From: Spiroplasma chinense | GTDB taxonomy: Bacteria > Bacillota_I > Bacilli_A > Mycoplasmatales > Mycoplasmataceae | Length of the DNA: 64,000 nt | Assembly: GCF_008086545.1 (NCBI RefSeq) | Contig: NZ_CP043026.1 | Span: 496,001-560,000, forward strand | Direction of reading: 5' to 3' | Shown: piece by piece, positions 55,956-64,000 of the stretch | How positions within the stretch are numbered: the stretch's first letter is position 1 | Layout of the letters: the number at the start of each line of letters is the position of its first letter | Program-made: the position numbers and the translations under genes | Notes under the pieces: model-generated | The model's database searches: none | What the model was told of the DNA's origin: nothing | What the model saw: only the letters and a program-made list of their open reading frames with translations

Positions 55956-58034
55956 ATGGAACTTGTAAATAATATATCAAAAGAAGATTTTAAAAAGTAT
56001 TTTGCCGAATGTAATAAATTAGCTTGAATTTTTCATAGTAAAGAAAACTTTCTAAAAGCTATTGAATTAAATAAAAGAGCAGAATATTCTTTCTTTACAA
56101 AAGTTGAATTAGATGATGAAGAAAACTTCGATACTGGAAAAGGATTTGATCCACTTTCTTTATATAGTGCTTTATTAGAAAAAGAAAATTTAACAGAAGA
56201 TGAAGAAGAACAAAAAAAATTAATTTTAGAGAAATTTGAGGAATTTGATGGTTTTGAAATGACACCAGTTAGTGCAGAAACTATTGTGGATGGAAATTTA
56301 GTTGGAGATTATGCTCGTCAATATTTTATTGAAAAGTTATATCAAACAAATCATGCAGAAAAAAAGAATTATAAATATTTTGACTTTCAACAATTTGGAT
56401 ATAAAGAAGCTATTTCAAAAACAACAGAAATACTACAAGATGAAAACTATAAAATGTTATTCGAACCTTCATTTGTAGGTTTTGGTTCAAAACTTAGAAC
56501 AAGATGTGATATTTTAATAAACAAAGGTAACAGACGTGTTGAAATAATTGAGGTTAAAGGTGTTACAAAACCAAAAAAAGAACATTTTTATGATTTATTT
56601 TACCAATACTTAGTTTTAACTAATGCTGGTTACTTTGTTGATGATATAAAACTTTGTTATTTGAATCCAAATTATTATAGAGGATTGGGTGAAGTTGAAA
56701 TTGAATTTGACCCAGAACCTAGAACTATAAATTATGAAACTGAAATTAAAGTACCATTTTTAGATAAAGAATTTAAAGTGGAATCTACTGGAGAACCTGA
56801 TGATATTGAACTTTCAAGTTTATTTATTGTTTCAAATAAAGTTAAAGAAAAAGCAAAACCAGAAGAAAACTACCTTAATATGTTTTTACAAGTTTTAAAT
56901 GATTATGATATGAACTCTATTTTATATGATATTTCATCAACTCTTGGAGATGAAAGTTGTTTATCAAAACTAAGTTGTGGAAAATATAAATTTAAATATA
57001 AAGATCTAACAATTATTCCAGAATCAAAATATTGTCACCACGTGGTTCAATATTTTGATAAAACAGAATTAAACTTATTCAATTTACCTCGTTCAAAACC
57101 AAAAGCTGCAAAAATATGATTTCAAAAAAGTGCAGTTTATATGAATGATGTAGATTTAGATGATCAAGAAAAGTGAGTAGATGATAAAGGAAAACCTTTA
57201 TTTAATGAAGCTGCTAAAAAAATCATAAAAACTAGTCAAGATTACATTAATAAAAACAGACAATTTGATGTAAGAACAGCAATTGACAGTGATAGATATC
57301 CAATGTTAATTGAAGTTTTAAAAGATTATTATAAATATCCAATTTATATGTATGATTTTGAAACTGCAAAATGAGCTATTCCAAACTTTAATAGAACTAA
57401 AAGTTATACTCAAGTACCATTCCAATATTCAATTCATGTTATTTTAGATGATAAGTATGATTTTAAAAGACCTGAAGAAACAATGAAACACTTTAATTTT
57501 ATTGGAGAAGAAATTGAAGACCCAAGACCAAAATTTATAGAGAAATTTATTAAAGATTGTTTTGCTTATGGTCCTGGATATTATGTAGCTTATAATAAAT
57601 CATTTGAAAGAATGGTTTTAAAAGATTTAATTAAGTTTTTCCCAGAATATGAAGCACCATTAAGATATATTTATCAAAATACAATTGATTTAATGGACTT
57701 CTTTGCTAAACCTCAAAACAATTGACTAATTTATCACCCAGAGTTTAGAGGTTCGGCTTCTATCAAAATTACACAACCAACTTTAGATAATTCTTTAACT
57801 TATAAAGATTTAAGAATTAATAAAGGTGATAAAGCAAGTCAAACTTTTAGACAGTTTATAGACAAAGCAATTGATAAAAATATATGAGATAACTTAATAA
57901 AATCAGATATGCTTGCATATTGTGATAGAGACACTTTAGCTATGATTGTTGTATTGCAAAAAGTTGTAGAGTATGTTGAAAAATTTGATAAAGATTATTT
58001 AACTAAAATAAATAGAAAACTTAAAGGTGATTAA
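55956..58034 (+). CDS. DUF2779 protein: PD-(D/E)XK-like plus DEDD-exonuclease-like domains (692 aa)
   Basis: AAAGAGG precedes ATG 55956. The N-terminal third has a Cas4/PD-(D/E)XK-like core: RCDILI (~190) followed by VEIIEVKGVTKPKKEHFYD (Glu-x-Lys, ~200) and a Gln/Tyr helix. The C-terminal part starts with YMYDFETAKWAIPNF (~467), then VPFQYSIHV, YNKSFERMVLKDL (~547) and YCDRDTLAMIVV (~652). These resemble RNase H-fold DEDD exonuclease motifs and are typical of DUF2779 (uncharacterised). No Fe-S cysteine cluster is obvious. Several TGA Trp codons. Probably a nucleic-acid enzyme; substrate unknown. fmt follows after 2 nt. Confidence 0.85.
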
Positions 58035-58036
58035 TT

Positions 58037-58987
58037 GTGAAATATAAAGTAATATTTTGTGGAACTCCACCAATTGCTGTAGAAATTTTAAAAGGATTAG
58101 AAAGTTTAGAAGTTGAAATAGTGGGGGTTATTTCTCAACCTGACCGTATGGTTGGAAGAAAAAAAGAAATTACTTATCCTCCAGTAAAGCAATATGCTCT
58201 TGAAAAAGGTTATAAAGTACTTCAACCTCAAAAAGTAGGTGAAGCTTTTGAAGAGATAAAATCATTAGAAGCTGACTTTATGATAACTTGTGCTTTTGGT
58301 CAATTTATTCCTCAAAAAGTGTTGGATTTATTTAAAAATTCTATAAATGTACACGCATCTTTACTTCCAAAATACAGGGGTGGAAGTCCAATTCATTATG
58401 CTATTATGAACGGTGAAAAAGAAACTGGAATTTCATTGATGAAAATGATTAAAAAAATGGATGCTGGAGAAGTTTACGCTCAAGAAAGTTTAGAAATTTT
58501 AAACACTGATGATAATGGTAGTTTATTTGAAAAAATGGGTGTATTGGGAAAAAACATGATTCAAAAATATTTAATGGATATTTTTGAAAACAAATTAGTT
58601 GGAGTAGAACAAGATGAAACAAAAGTTACTTTTGCTTATAATCTTCCAAATGAACAAGAAAAAATTGATTGACAATTACCTTCTGAAAACATTCACAACT
58701 TTATTAGAGCTTTAAGTCCTAAACCAATAGCCTTTTCTCTATTGGGAGAAGAAAGAATTAAAATCAAAAAAAGTGAATTAGTTGATTTGGAACAATTGGC
58801 ACATTTTAATTCTAGTGATTTTGAAAATGGTCAAATTGTTTTAGTTGATAAAAAGGGAATGTTAGTAAAAACTGTTGATGGTTTTTTAAGAATTGTTGAA
58901 CTTCAACGTAGTGGTAAAAAAATGTCGCACGCTAATACCTTTAATATAAGTAAAACAAATGAAGAAGAAATATTAAAGTTTATTTAG
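58037..58987 (+). CDS. fmt: Methionyl-tRNA formyltransferase
   Basis: Formylates initiator Met-tRNA using 10-formyl-THF. The 316 residues show FCGTPPIAVEIL (~6), VINVHASLLPKYRGGSPIHYAI-type core (catalytic His/Asp region, ~108-126) and LMKMIKKMDAGEVYAQ (~141). The C-terminal OB-like domain follows TGA-Trp at 58670. GTG 58037 is the start, overlapping TTG; AAAGGTG lies upstream in the preceding gene. Confidence 0.96.
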
Positions 58988-58996
58988 GGGATTATT

Positions 58997-60142
58997 ATGA
59001 GTAAGAAAAAAAAGAAAAAAACAAAGAAACAACATTATATTCCTAGATTTGTATTAAGGGGTTTTTCTGATGATGGAATAAGTGTTAAAGTACATTATGT
59101 TTTAGAAAATACAGAAAAAACGATACAAATAAACAATTCTAAAGCTGGTGAATTTTGAATTAAAAATTTATATGAAGATGAGGATTATGAAACAAATTTA
59201 TTAGAAGACAGACTATCCCTAATTGAGAGTCAGATAGCAGATATTTATATAAAAAAAATTTTAAAAAAAGACGAAATACACTTGAATAGATGGCATACAA
59301 AGTTATTAAGATTAAATGCTTTATTAGATAGTTCTAGGGCTTTTGCTTCTATTTTAGTTAGAGAAAATAAAAAAGGTGGAAAAATATTTAATGAAAGAAA
59401 TTCTAAATTAACTAATTTAGAAATAAAGAAAAACTTTATTGAAAGAATTAAGTATCTTAGTTTTGATGTATACGATTATATGAAAAAAGAAGCGGATATG
59501 CTAGATGAAAAAGGTAAGGGATTTATTTCTAAAGATTTTCATAAAACATATGAGTTCTTTCTTGGTAATACATCTTATAGTGAATTACAAGAAAGTTTAA
59601 GTTTAAAGAATGAAATTGAACAAGCAACAAATTCTATATACAACCTTTATACAGCAAGAACCGTATTTATAAGGATTAGTGATGATTTAGATAAAAATTT
59701 CTTATACTCGGATGCACAATTGGTGGAGTTTTATGGCACTAAAATTTCTGAAGTTTCAAGAACTCCGATATTATGGGCTAAAATTATTAATCCCAAAAAT
59801 GCTATAGTGTATGTAATAAAAGATATTCCTTTCAATAATGATAAAAGTGTATTTGCAAAGGAAACTTTTTGAGACCTTGAACTACCCAAAATTTTTGATG
59901 CAAAAAATCGTTTTATACCAAAAGATAAAAATAATTCACCTTATACTCGCAAAAATTCTAATGAAGATCAATATATTTTTGATAAGCATTTGTTGGTTAG
60001 TGATAGACAAGTTGATCTCATAAATGCAATGTTTTTATCACAGGCTCAAAAAGAAGTCGTTTATGTTGATGAAAAAGATTTGAAAAGTGCATTTAAAACA
60101 ATAAAAGAAGAAAATATCTATAGAATTGAAGATGTGACTTAA
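58997..60142 (+). CDS. DUF4238-type protein (381 aa)
   Basis: The N-terminus KKQHYIPRFVLRGFS is the recognisable DUF4238 start (His-Tyr-(I/V)-Pro-x-Phe). The region around residue ~245 (YSDAQLVEF) fits the rest of that family. Function of DUF4238 is unknown; members appear patchily in bacteria, sometimes near defence genes. Trp is encoded both by TGG (59289, 59775) and TGA (59156, 59870), unlike neighbouring housekeeping genes that use mainly TGA. It sits between fmt and efp and may be an insertion there. AGGGGA precedes ATG 58997. Confidence 0.75.
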
Positions 60143-60158
60143 TGTAATTATTATTTTT

Positions 60159-60193
60159 AAAAAACTCACCCACTATTTATGGTGAGTTTTTCA
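60159..60193 (+). terminator. Terminator before efp
   Basis: AAAAACTCACC/GGTGAGTTTTT stem with T/TCATTTT tail. Confidence 0.85.
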
Positions 60194-60259
60194 TTTTGGG
60201 TATTAAAAAACAGGAAAATTATATATAATCAATATGAAATCAAACAAAAAGGAGACATT

Positions 60260-60820
60260 ATGTTAGTAAATGATTTAAGACCGGGAAGTACATTTTTATA
60301 TGAAGGAAATATTTTTGTTGTTTTAGAAAACTCATTTTCAAAATCAGGAAGACAACAAGGGAAAGTTACAGTTAAAGTAAAAAACTTAAGATCTGGTGCA
60401 AGAGTTGAAATGACTTTTACAGGTGGAGATAAAGTTGATAAAGCTATGATTGAGAAAAAAGATATGCAATATCTTTACAATGATGGAAATAACTGTATGT
60501 TAATGGATACTGAAACTTATGATCAAGTTGAAATTGAATCTTCTAAATTAGAATGAGAATTAAAATTCTTAACTGATGGAACAATGGTAAAAATGACTGA
60601 ATACGAAGGAGAAATCCTAGGAATTACAATTCCTGAAAAAATGGAATTAACAATAGTAGAAGCAGAACCTGCTGTAAAAGGTGACACAACAAGTGGTGCT
60701 CAGAAAAAAGCCAAAGTTGAAACAGGATTAGAAATAACTGTTCCTTTATTTATTAAAGAAGGAGAAAAAGTTATTATCAATACTAATGATGGAAAATATG
60801 CTGGTAGAGCTTCAAACTAG
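60260..60820 (+). CDS. efp: Elongation factor P with arginine at the loop tip
   Basis: EF-P rescues ribosomes stalled at polyproline. The 186 residues include MLVNDLRPGSTFLYEGNIFV, the functional loop NSFSKSGRQQGKV (~28-40) and the C-terminal OB domain (~130-186). By alignment with FVRVKLKNL of other EF-Ps, the residue that is Lys34 in E. coli is Arg here (Ser-Gly-Arg), as in Pseudomonas-type EF-P that is rhamnosylated. AAAGGAGA precedes ATG 60260, and TATAAT lies at 60224-60229. TGA 60554 is Trp. Confidence 0.95.
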
Positions 60821-60852
60821 TGTAAAATAATAATTAAGATTGGGGAAATTAT

Positions 60853-61146
60853 ATGTATATTTCAATGGAGAGAAACTCAAGAGGAAATCTTGAAATCGAA
60901 GAGAAAATTTTAAATAAGATTATAGAATTTGATGTTCAAAACAATTCAAAAGGAATTGAAAAAACAGAAGCTGTTGTTAGTTTACATCACGAAAATACTC
61001 TATTTATCTTAGTTAAAATGTTTGTAAAAAATAGAGATGAATTAAGTGTAGATGAAACAAAGATTAATACTATTATTATTAATTCTATGGAAAAAACATT
61101 ACTAATTCGTCCAAAAAATATAGCATTTGCCTATATTAAAGCTTAA
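60853..61146 (+). CDS. Asp23/YqhY-like protein (97 aa)
   Basis: A small protein following efp, the place where Firmicutes encode the Asp23-family protein YqhY. Its sequence (GNLEIEEKILNKIIEFDV; hydrophobic-alternating strands; INTIIINSMEKTLL...FAYIKA at the end) is compatible with the Asp23/DUF322 fold but diverged. GGGGAAA precedes ATG 60853. YqhY is linked to regulation of fatty acid synthesis in Bacillus; role here unknown. Confidence 0.72.
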   Translation: MYISMERNSRGNLEIEEKILNKIIEFDVQNNSKGIEKTEAVVSLHHENTLFILVKMFVKNRDELSVDETKINTIIINSMEKTLLIRPKNIAFAYIKA

Positions 61147-61155
61147 TTTTTAATT

Positions 61156-61184
61156 AACCATTTCTATAAAAGAAATGGTTTTTT
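61156..61184 (+). terminator. Intrinsic terminator after efp operon
   Basis: AACCATTTCT-ATAA-AGAAATGGTT stem with T-tract. Confidence 0.9.
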
Positions 61185-61229
61185 ATTTGTCTAATTTTGC
61201 TAAAATTATTAAATGGAGGAACTTTTATT

Positions 61230-62150
61230 ATGAGAGAACAAAAACTTGTAGCAAATGATAAAAAAGAATTACATTTATACATTTGAGATGATGTAAAAGA
61301 AGTTAAGGGCGTAATGCAATTAGTTCATGGTAGTTGTGAACATTCACAAAGATATGATGAAGTTGCAAAAGAACTTAACAAAATTGGTGTAGTTGTAGTT
61401 TCAAACGACCATAGAGGGCACGGTAAAACAGCCGATTTAGAAAATAATGAACTTGGTTATTTTGCAGATTCTAATGGTTGAGAGTTAATTATCGATGATT
61501 TAAAACTTGTAAATGATTTTATTAAACAAAATTGACCAAATAAGAAAGTTATCTTATTTGGTCACTCAATGGGAAGTTTTATGGCAAGAACATATTTAAT
61601 CAAATATGGACCAACAGTTGATGGAGCGGTTATAAGCGGAACAGCTTGACAACCACAAATTGTATTAAACGTTGGAAAAAGTGTTGCTAAAAAACATATT
61701 AAAAAACATGGACCAAAATATATTGATAAATTTATATACAACTTAAGTTACACAGCTTATGGTAAAAAGTTTAAAAAAGAAGGAAAAACAGGAACAGAGT
61801 GATTAAGCCAAAATAAAGAAAGCAATCAAAAATTTATTAACGACCCACTTTGCGGACAAATATTTACTTCTTCAGCATTTTTGGATATGTTTATGGGAAT
61901 TGAATTTAACCAAAAGAAAAAGAATTTAAAGAAAATGGATAAACAAATGCCTATAATTTTAGTTTCAGGTAAAAATGATCCAGTAGGTTCTTTTGGAAAA
62001 GGTGTTAAAAAGACATATAAAGCATTTAAAAAACACAAATTGAATGTTGAAATGAAATTATATCCAGAATTAAGACATGAAATTTTATTTGAAAATACAG
62101 AAGGATTAGTTTTAAATGATCTATTAACTTTTGTACAAAATAACATTTAA
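61230..62150 (+). CDS. Alpha/beta hydrolase, monoacylglycerol lipase/lysophospholipase-like (306 aa)
   Basis: AGGAAC precedes ATG 61230. The serine-hydrolase nucleophile elbow GHSMGS (~112), oxyanion loop VHGSCEHSQRY (~33-43), VSNDHRGHGKT (~58), acid SGKNDPVG (~249) and the catalytic His in ELRHEI (~280) complete the triad. It is a PldB/Hydrolase_4-type enzyme that hydrolyses lysophospholipids or monoacylglycerol. In mollicutes such enzymes recover fatty acids from host lipids. Several TGA Trp codons. Confidence 0.92.
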
Positions 62151-62174
62151 ATACACGTAGGTGTATTTTTTTTC
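62149..62174 (+). terminator. Intrinsic terminator
   Basis: AATACAC-GTAG-GTGTATT stem with T-tract. Confidence 0.85.
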
Positions 62175-62262
62175 TATTTATTTAGGTTATTTTTTTGCAC
62201 TCTTAAATGTTAAAATCAAAATAACGATATAGAGTAACAAATAATGTAAAGGTGGAAAAAAA

Positions 62263-62955
62263 GTGACACAGGTTTATGCAAACAAAGTCATAGAAGAATA
62301 TTTATTAAATATTATTTTTGATGAAAAAGTTGATAAAAGCAAAGCTCTTCCAAGTGAAAATTTCTTGGCAACTAAATTTAAAGTATCTCGCTTAACTGCT
62401 AGAACTGAATTGACAAAACTTTTAAACAAAGGCTTTCTTAAAGTTAAAAAAGGCAGTGGTTATTATGTAAATCCTCATATTAATGCTATGAAGGGTAGAG
62501 CAATTGGAGAAGAATATAAATTTTCAAAGAAAGTTATTGAAACAATTGATAATTCTTATTTAGGAAAGATTTTAGAATCAACAGCTTTTCAAATTGATAA
62601 AAATCTTGATGACTATATAGGTTATAGAAAGATATTTTTTGATGAAAAAGGTGAAGCTTCTTTATACATAAATTCATTTATTTTAAAATCAGAATTTGAA
62701 GAAATAGATCTAGATTTCATAAAACAATCATTAATATCTTTTATGCATGCAAATGATGTTGAAGTGGACAATCAAGTTAATTTAGTAGAAGTATTAAACG
62801 CAAATGAATTTGATATTCATTTGTTTGGAAGTGAACAAAAATTAACTCCAGTGGTTTTTGGAATATTGGTTTCAAAAAAAGAAAATATAGTAGAAATTTT
62901 TGAGAGAAGATATAGACTAGAACACTTTAAATTACAGTTTATGAAAACTTGATAA
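62263..62955 (+). CDS. GntR-family regulator, TreR-like (230 aa)
   Basis: The GntR/HutC (UTRA) type: the N-terminal winged helix has ALPSENFLATKFKVSRLTAR (~27-46) and LLNKGFLKVKKGSGYYV. The C-terminal UTRA sugar-sensing domain includes IGYRKIFFDEKGEASLYINSF and a final FERRYRLEHFKLQF. GTG 62263 follows AAAGGTGG. Ends TGA(Trp)-TAA. Next to a trehalose/glucose-type PTS permease and a TreR-like palindrome. It would repress PTS genes until a sugar phosphate such as trehalose-6-phosphate binds. Confidence 0.88.
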
Positions 62956-62969
62956 GTTGTATATACAAC
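62956..62969. promoter_or_regulatory. Perfect palindrome matching TreR-type operator
   Basis: GTTGTATATACAAC directly after the regulator's stop codon. Its core TTGTATATACAA is the operator sequence known for Bacillus TreR. It lies ~160 bp before the lipoprotein gene and upstream of a terminator, an unusual location. Confidence 0.6.
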
Positions 62970-63029
62970 ATTTTAAAACTGATTTTTTAGGGTTTTTTGA
63001 CTAAAATACTAAAAAATTCAATATTTATG

Positions 63030-63058
63030 GGATTATTTTTAAAAATAATCCTTTTTTT
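63030..63058 (+). terminator. Terminator after treR-like gene
   Basis: GGATTATTTTT/AAAAATAATCC stem followed by seven T. A promoter-like TTGTAA-17-TTAAAT (63074-63102) follows for the next genes. Confidence 0.85.
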
Positions 63059-63126
63059 GGAAAAAAATTGCATTTGTAATAGATTTAATAAAGGTTTTAA
63101 ATTAAGATATAAGAAAGGATGATGAA

Positions 63127-63591
63127 ATGAAAAAACTAATAACAATGATGGCATCCATCTCAGTAGTTTCTTTCACCTCTAGTGTTGTGGTGGCATGTGC
63201 CAACGGACCTATAGTTGAATTAAATTATCAAAATGGAAATGATAGCCATTTAAGTAAATTATTAAGCATCACAAAAGAGAGTCTAAATGACATAAAAACA
63301 GCAAAAGCTCTTTATGATGCAATTGAAGTAAAAGTTAAAGATTTAGATGAAACCAAACAAATTGGTGAATCAGATCTATATGAAAAAACTCAATATTCAA
63401 TCACTTTAAAAGATAAAACGGGCGCAACAATTAGTACTAGAAAAGATGAGGATTTTGGTAAAACAGGAGAAAGAATGTTTATTGTAGTAAACTACTCTAA
63501 AACTCTAAATAGAAAAGAATCAGATAAATTTTCAGTTATTGAAACTGTAGAAAGTGATATTGCAAGTTTTGCAATTATCAATAGAGATTAA
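63127..63591 (+). CDS. Lipoprotein upstream of PTS permease (154 aa)
   Basis: Signal MKKLITMMASISVVSFTSSV with lipobox V-V-A-C (Cys24). The mature part of ~130 residues is charged, with no recognised domain and no Trp. GAAAGGATGATG precedes the ATG. The stop is 3 nt before the EIIBC start, so they are co-translated. It may assist sugar binding or be a surface antigen expressed with the transporter. Confidence 0.85.
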   Translation: MKKLITMMASISVVSFTSSVVVACANGPIVELNYQNGNDSHLSKLLSITKESLNDIKTAKALYDAIEVKVKDLDETKQIGESDLYEKTQYSITLKDKTGATISTRKDEDFGKTGERMFIVVNYSKTLNRKESDKFSVIETVESDIASFAIINRD

Positions 63592-63594
63592 TTT

Positions 63595-64000
63595 ATGGCA
63601 AAACAAAAATTACTTGATATAGTAGATGATTCTTATTTAGATAAGTTAATGGCGGCATTGGGTGGAAAAGAAAATATTCAATATTCTACTCACTGTTTGA
63701 CAAGACTTAGAATAGTTTTAGCAGATCCTGAAAAACTAAATGAGGCTGAAATTAAAAAAATGGATGGTGTAAAAGGTACTTTTACAGCATCTGGTCAATT
63801 TCAAATAGTTTATGGAACTGATGTTGCAAAAATTTACACTAAATTTGCTAAAAAATTTGGTTTATCGCAGCTTTCAAAACAAGATATTAAAAGAGAAGTA
63901 TTAAAAAAAGAAAATTGATTTAAAAAATTCTTGAACTACATGTCAGATATATTTATTCCAATTGTTCCAGTGTTGGTATCTGGGGGGATTATTTTAGGGA
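63595..64000 (+). CDS. PTS EIIBC component, trehalose/glucose family (5' part, runs off window)
   Basis: The first 135 codons are visible. The EIIB domain is canonical: DIVDDSYLDKLMAALGGKEN, then the phosphorylation cysteine in YSTHCLTRLR (~39) and GTFTASGQFQIVYG (~71-84). After a linker (Trp is TGA 63916) the EIIC membrane part starts with MSDIFIPIVPVLVSGGII. EIIB takes phosphate from EIIA and passes it to the incoming sugar. Trehalose is favoured because of the TreR-like regulator and operator; beta-glucoside or sucrose types cannot be excluded. Confidence 0.9.

Overview
The window reads as a chromosomal segment of a mollicute that uses UGA for tryptophan, most likely of the Entomoplasma/Mesoplasma/Spiroplasma branch. 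The DNA is very AT-rich. Nearly every conserved gene is interrupted by in-frame TGA codons exactly where its family has tryptophan, and two recent duplicates swap TGG and TGA at the same residue. Prolipoprotein signals of the form MKKLLSI...VVAC occur four times, and the genes are small and closely packed. All coordinates below read TGA as Trp. The genus is an inference; no rRNA lies in the window.

Layout: 1-4030 is a tandem duplication of a two-gene unit (a hypothetical protein plus a surface lipoprotein) with a third, decayed copy, followed by a large ABC-2-like membrane protein (4069-5868). 6001-8080 holds ffh and a short-chain dehydrogenase. 9147-12951 holds rlmH and then rbgA-rnhB-phosphohexomutase. 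13152-17846 is metabolic (MalY-type PLP enzyme, RidA, NADH oxidase, SDF-family symporter). 17899-19050 is a leftward pair encoding an Ada-like methyl-phosphotriester sensor and an unknown partner. 19208-20270 is a short ssb plus dprA, followed by a free-standing small RNA candidate, an ABC exporter, trmFO, a 26-residue eight-cysteine protein and an nrdI-like flavoprotein. 27913-30380 is tRNA-Arg and the ribosome/tRNA operon rpsP-(khpA-like)-rimM-trmD-rplS.

30450-35621 is the most unusual region. Three paralogous secreted proteins have conserved ends and a divergent hydrophobic core, and they are interleaved with five small three-helix membrane proteins of a second family. Two of the three secreted genes are preceded by the same ~330-bp leader, with a promoter and an intrinsic terminator. 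The layout resembles toxin/immunity cassettes, but this is inference only.

36103-44577 carries obgE, nadE, hemW, a Q/N/Y-rich membrane protein and several mollicute-specific genes. 44602-52609 carries an aldo/keto reductase and the heat-shock cluster clpB-hrcA-grpE-dnaK-dnaJ, with three CIRCE operators. 52717-64000 carries mnmA, a DUF2779 nuclease-like protein, fmt, a DUF4238 gene, efp with an Asp23-like gene, a lysophospholipase-like hydrolase, and the start of a trehalose-type PTS locus (treR-like regulator, lipoprotein, EIIBC cut by the window end).

Functionally the window joins translation and ribosome assembly (SRP, RbgA, Obg, RimM, TrmD, TrmFO, MnmA, RlmH, EF-P, Fmt), HrcA/CIRCE proteostasis and sugar uptake. 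ssb-dprA shares an unusual bipartite promoter-like block with an orphan gene 24 kb away.
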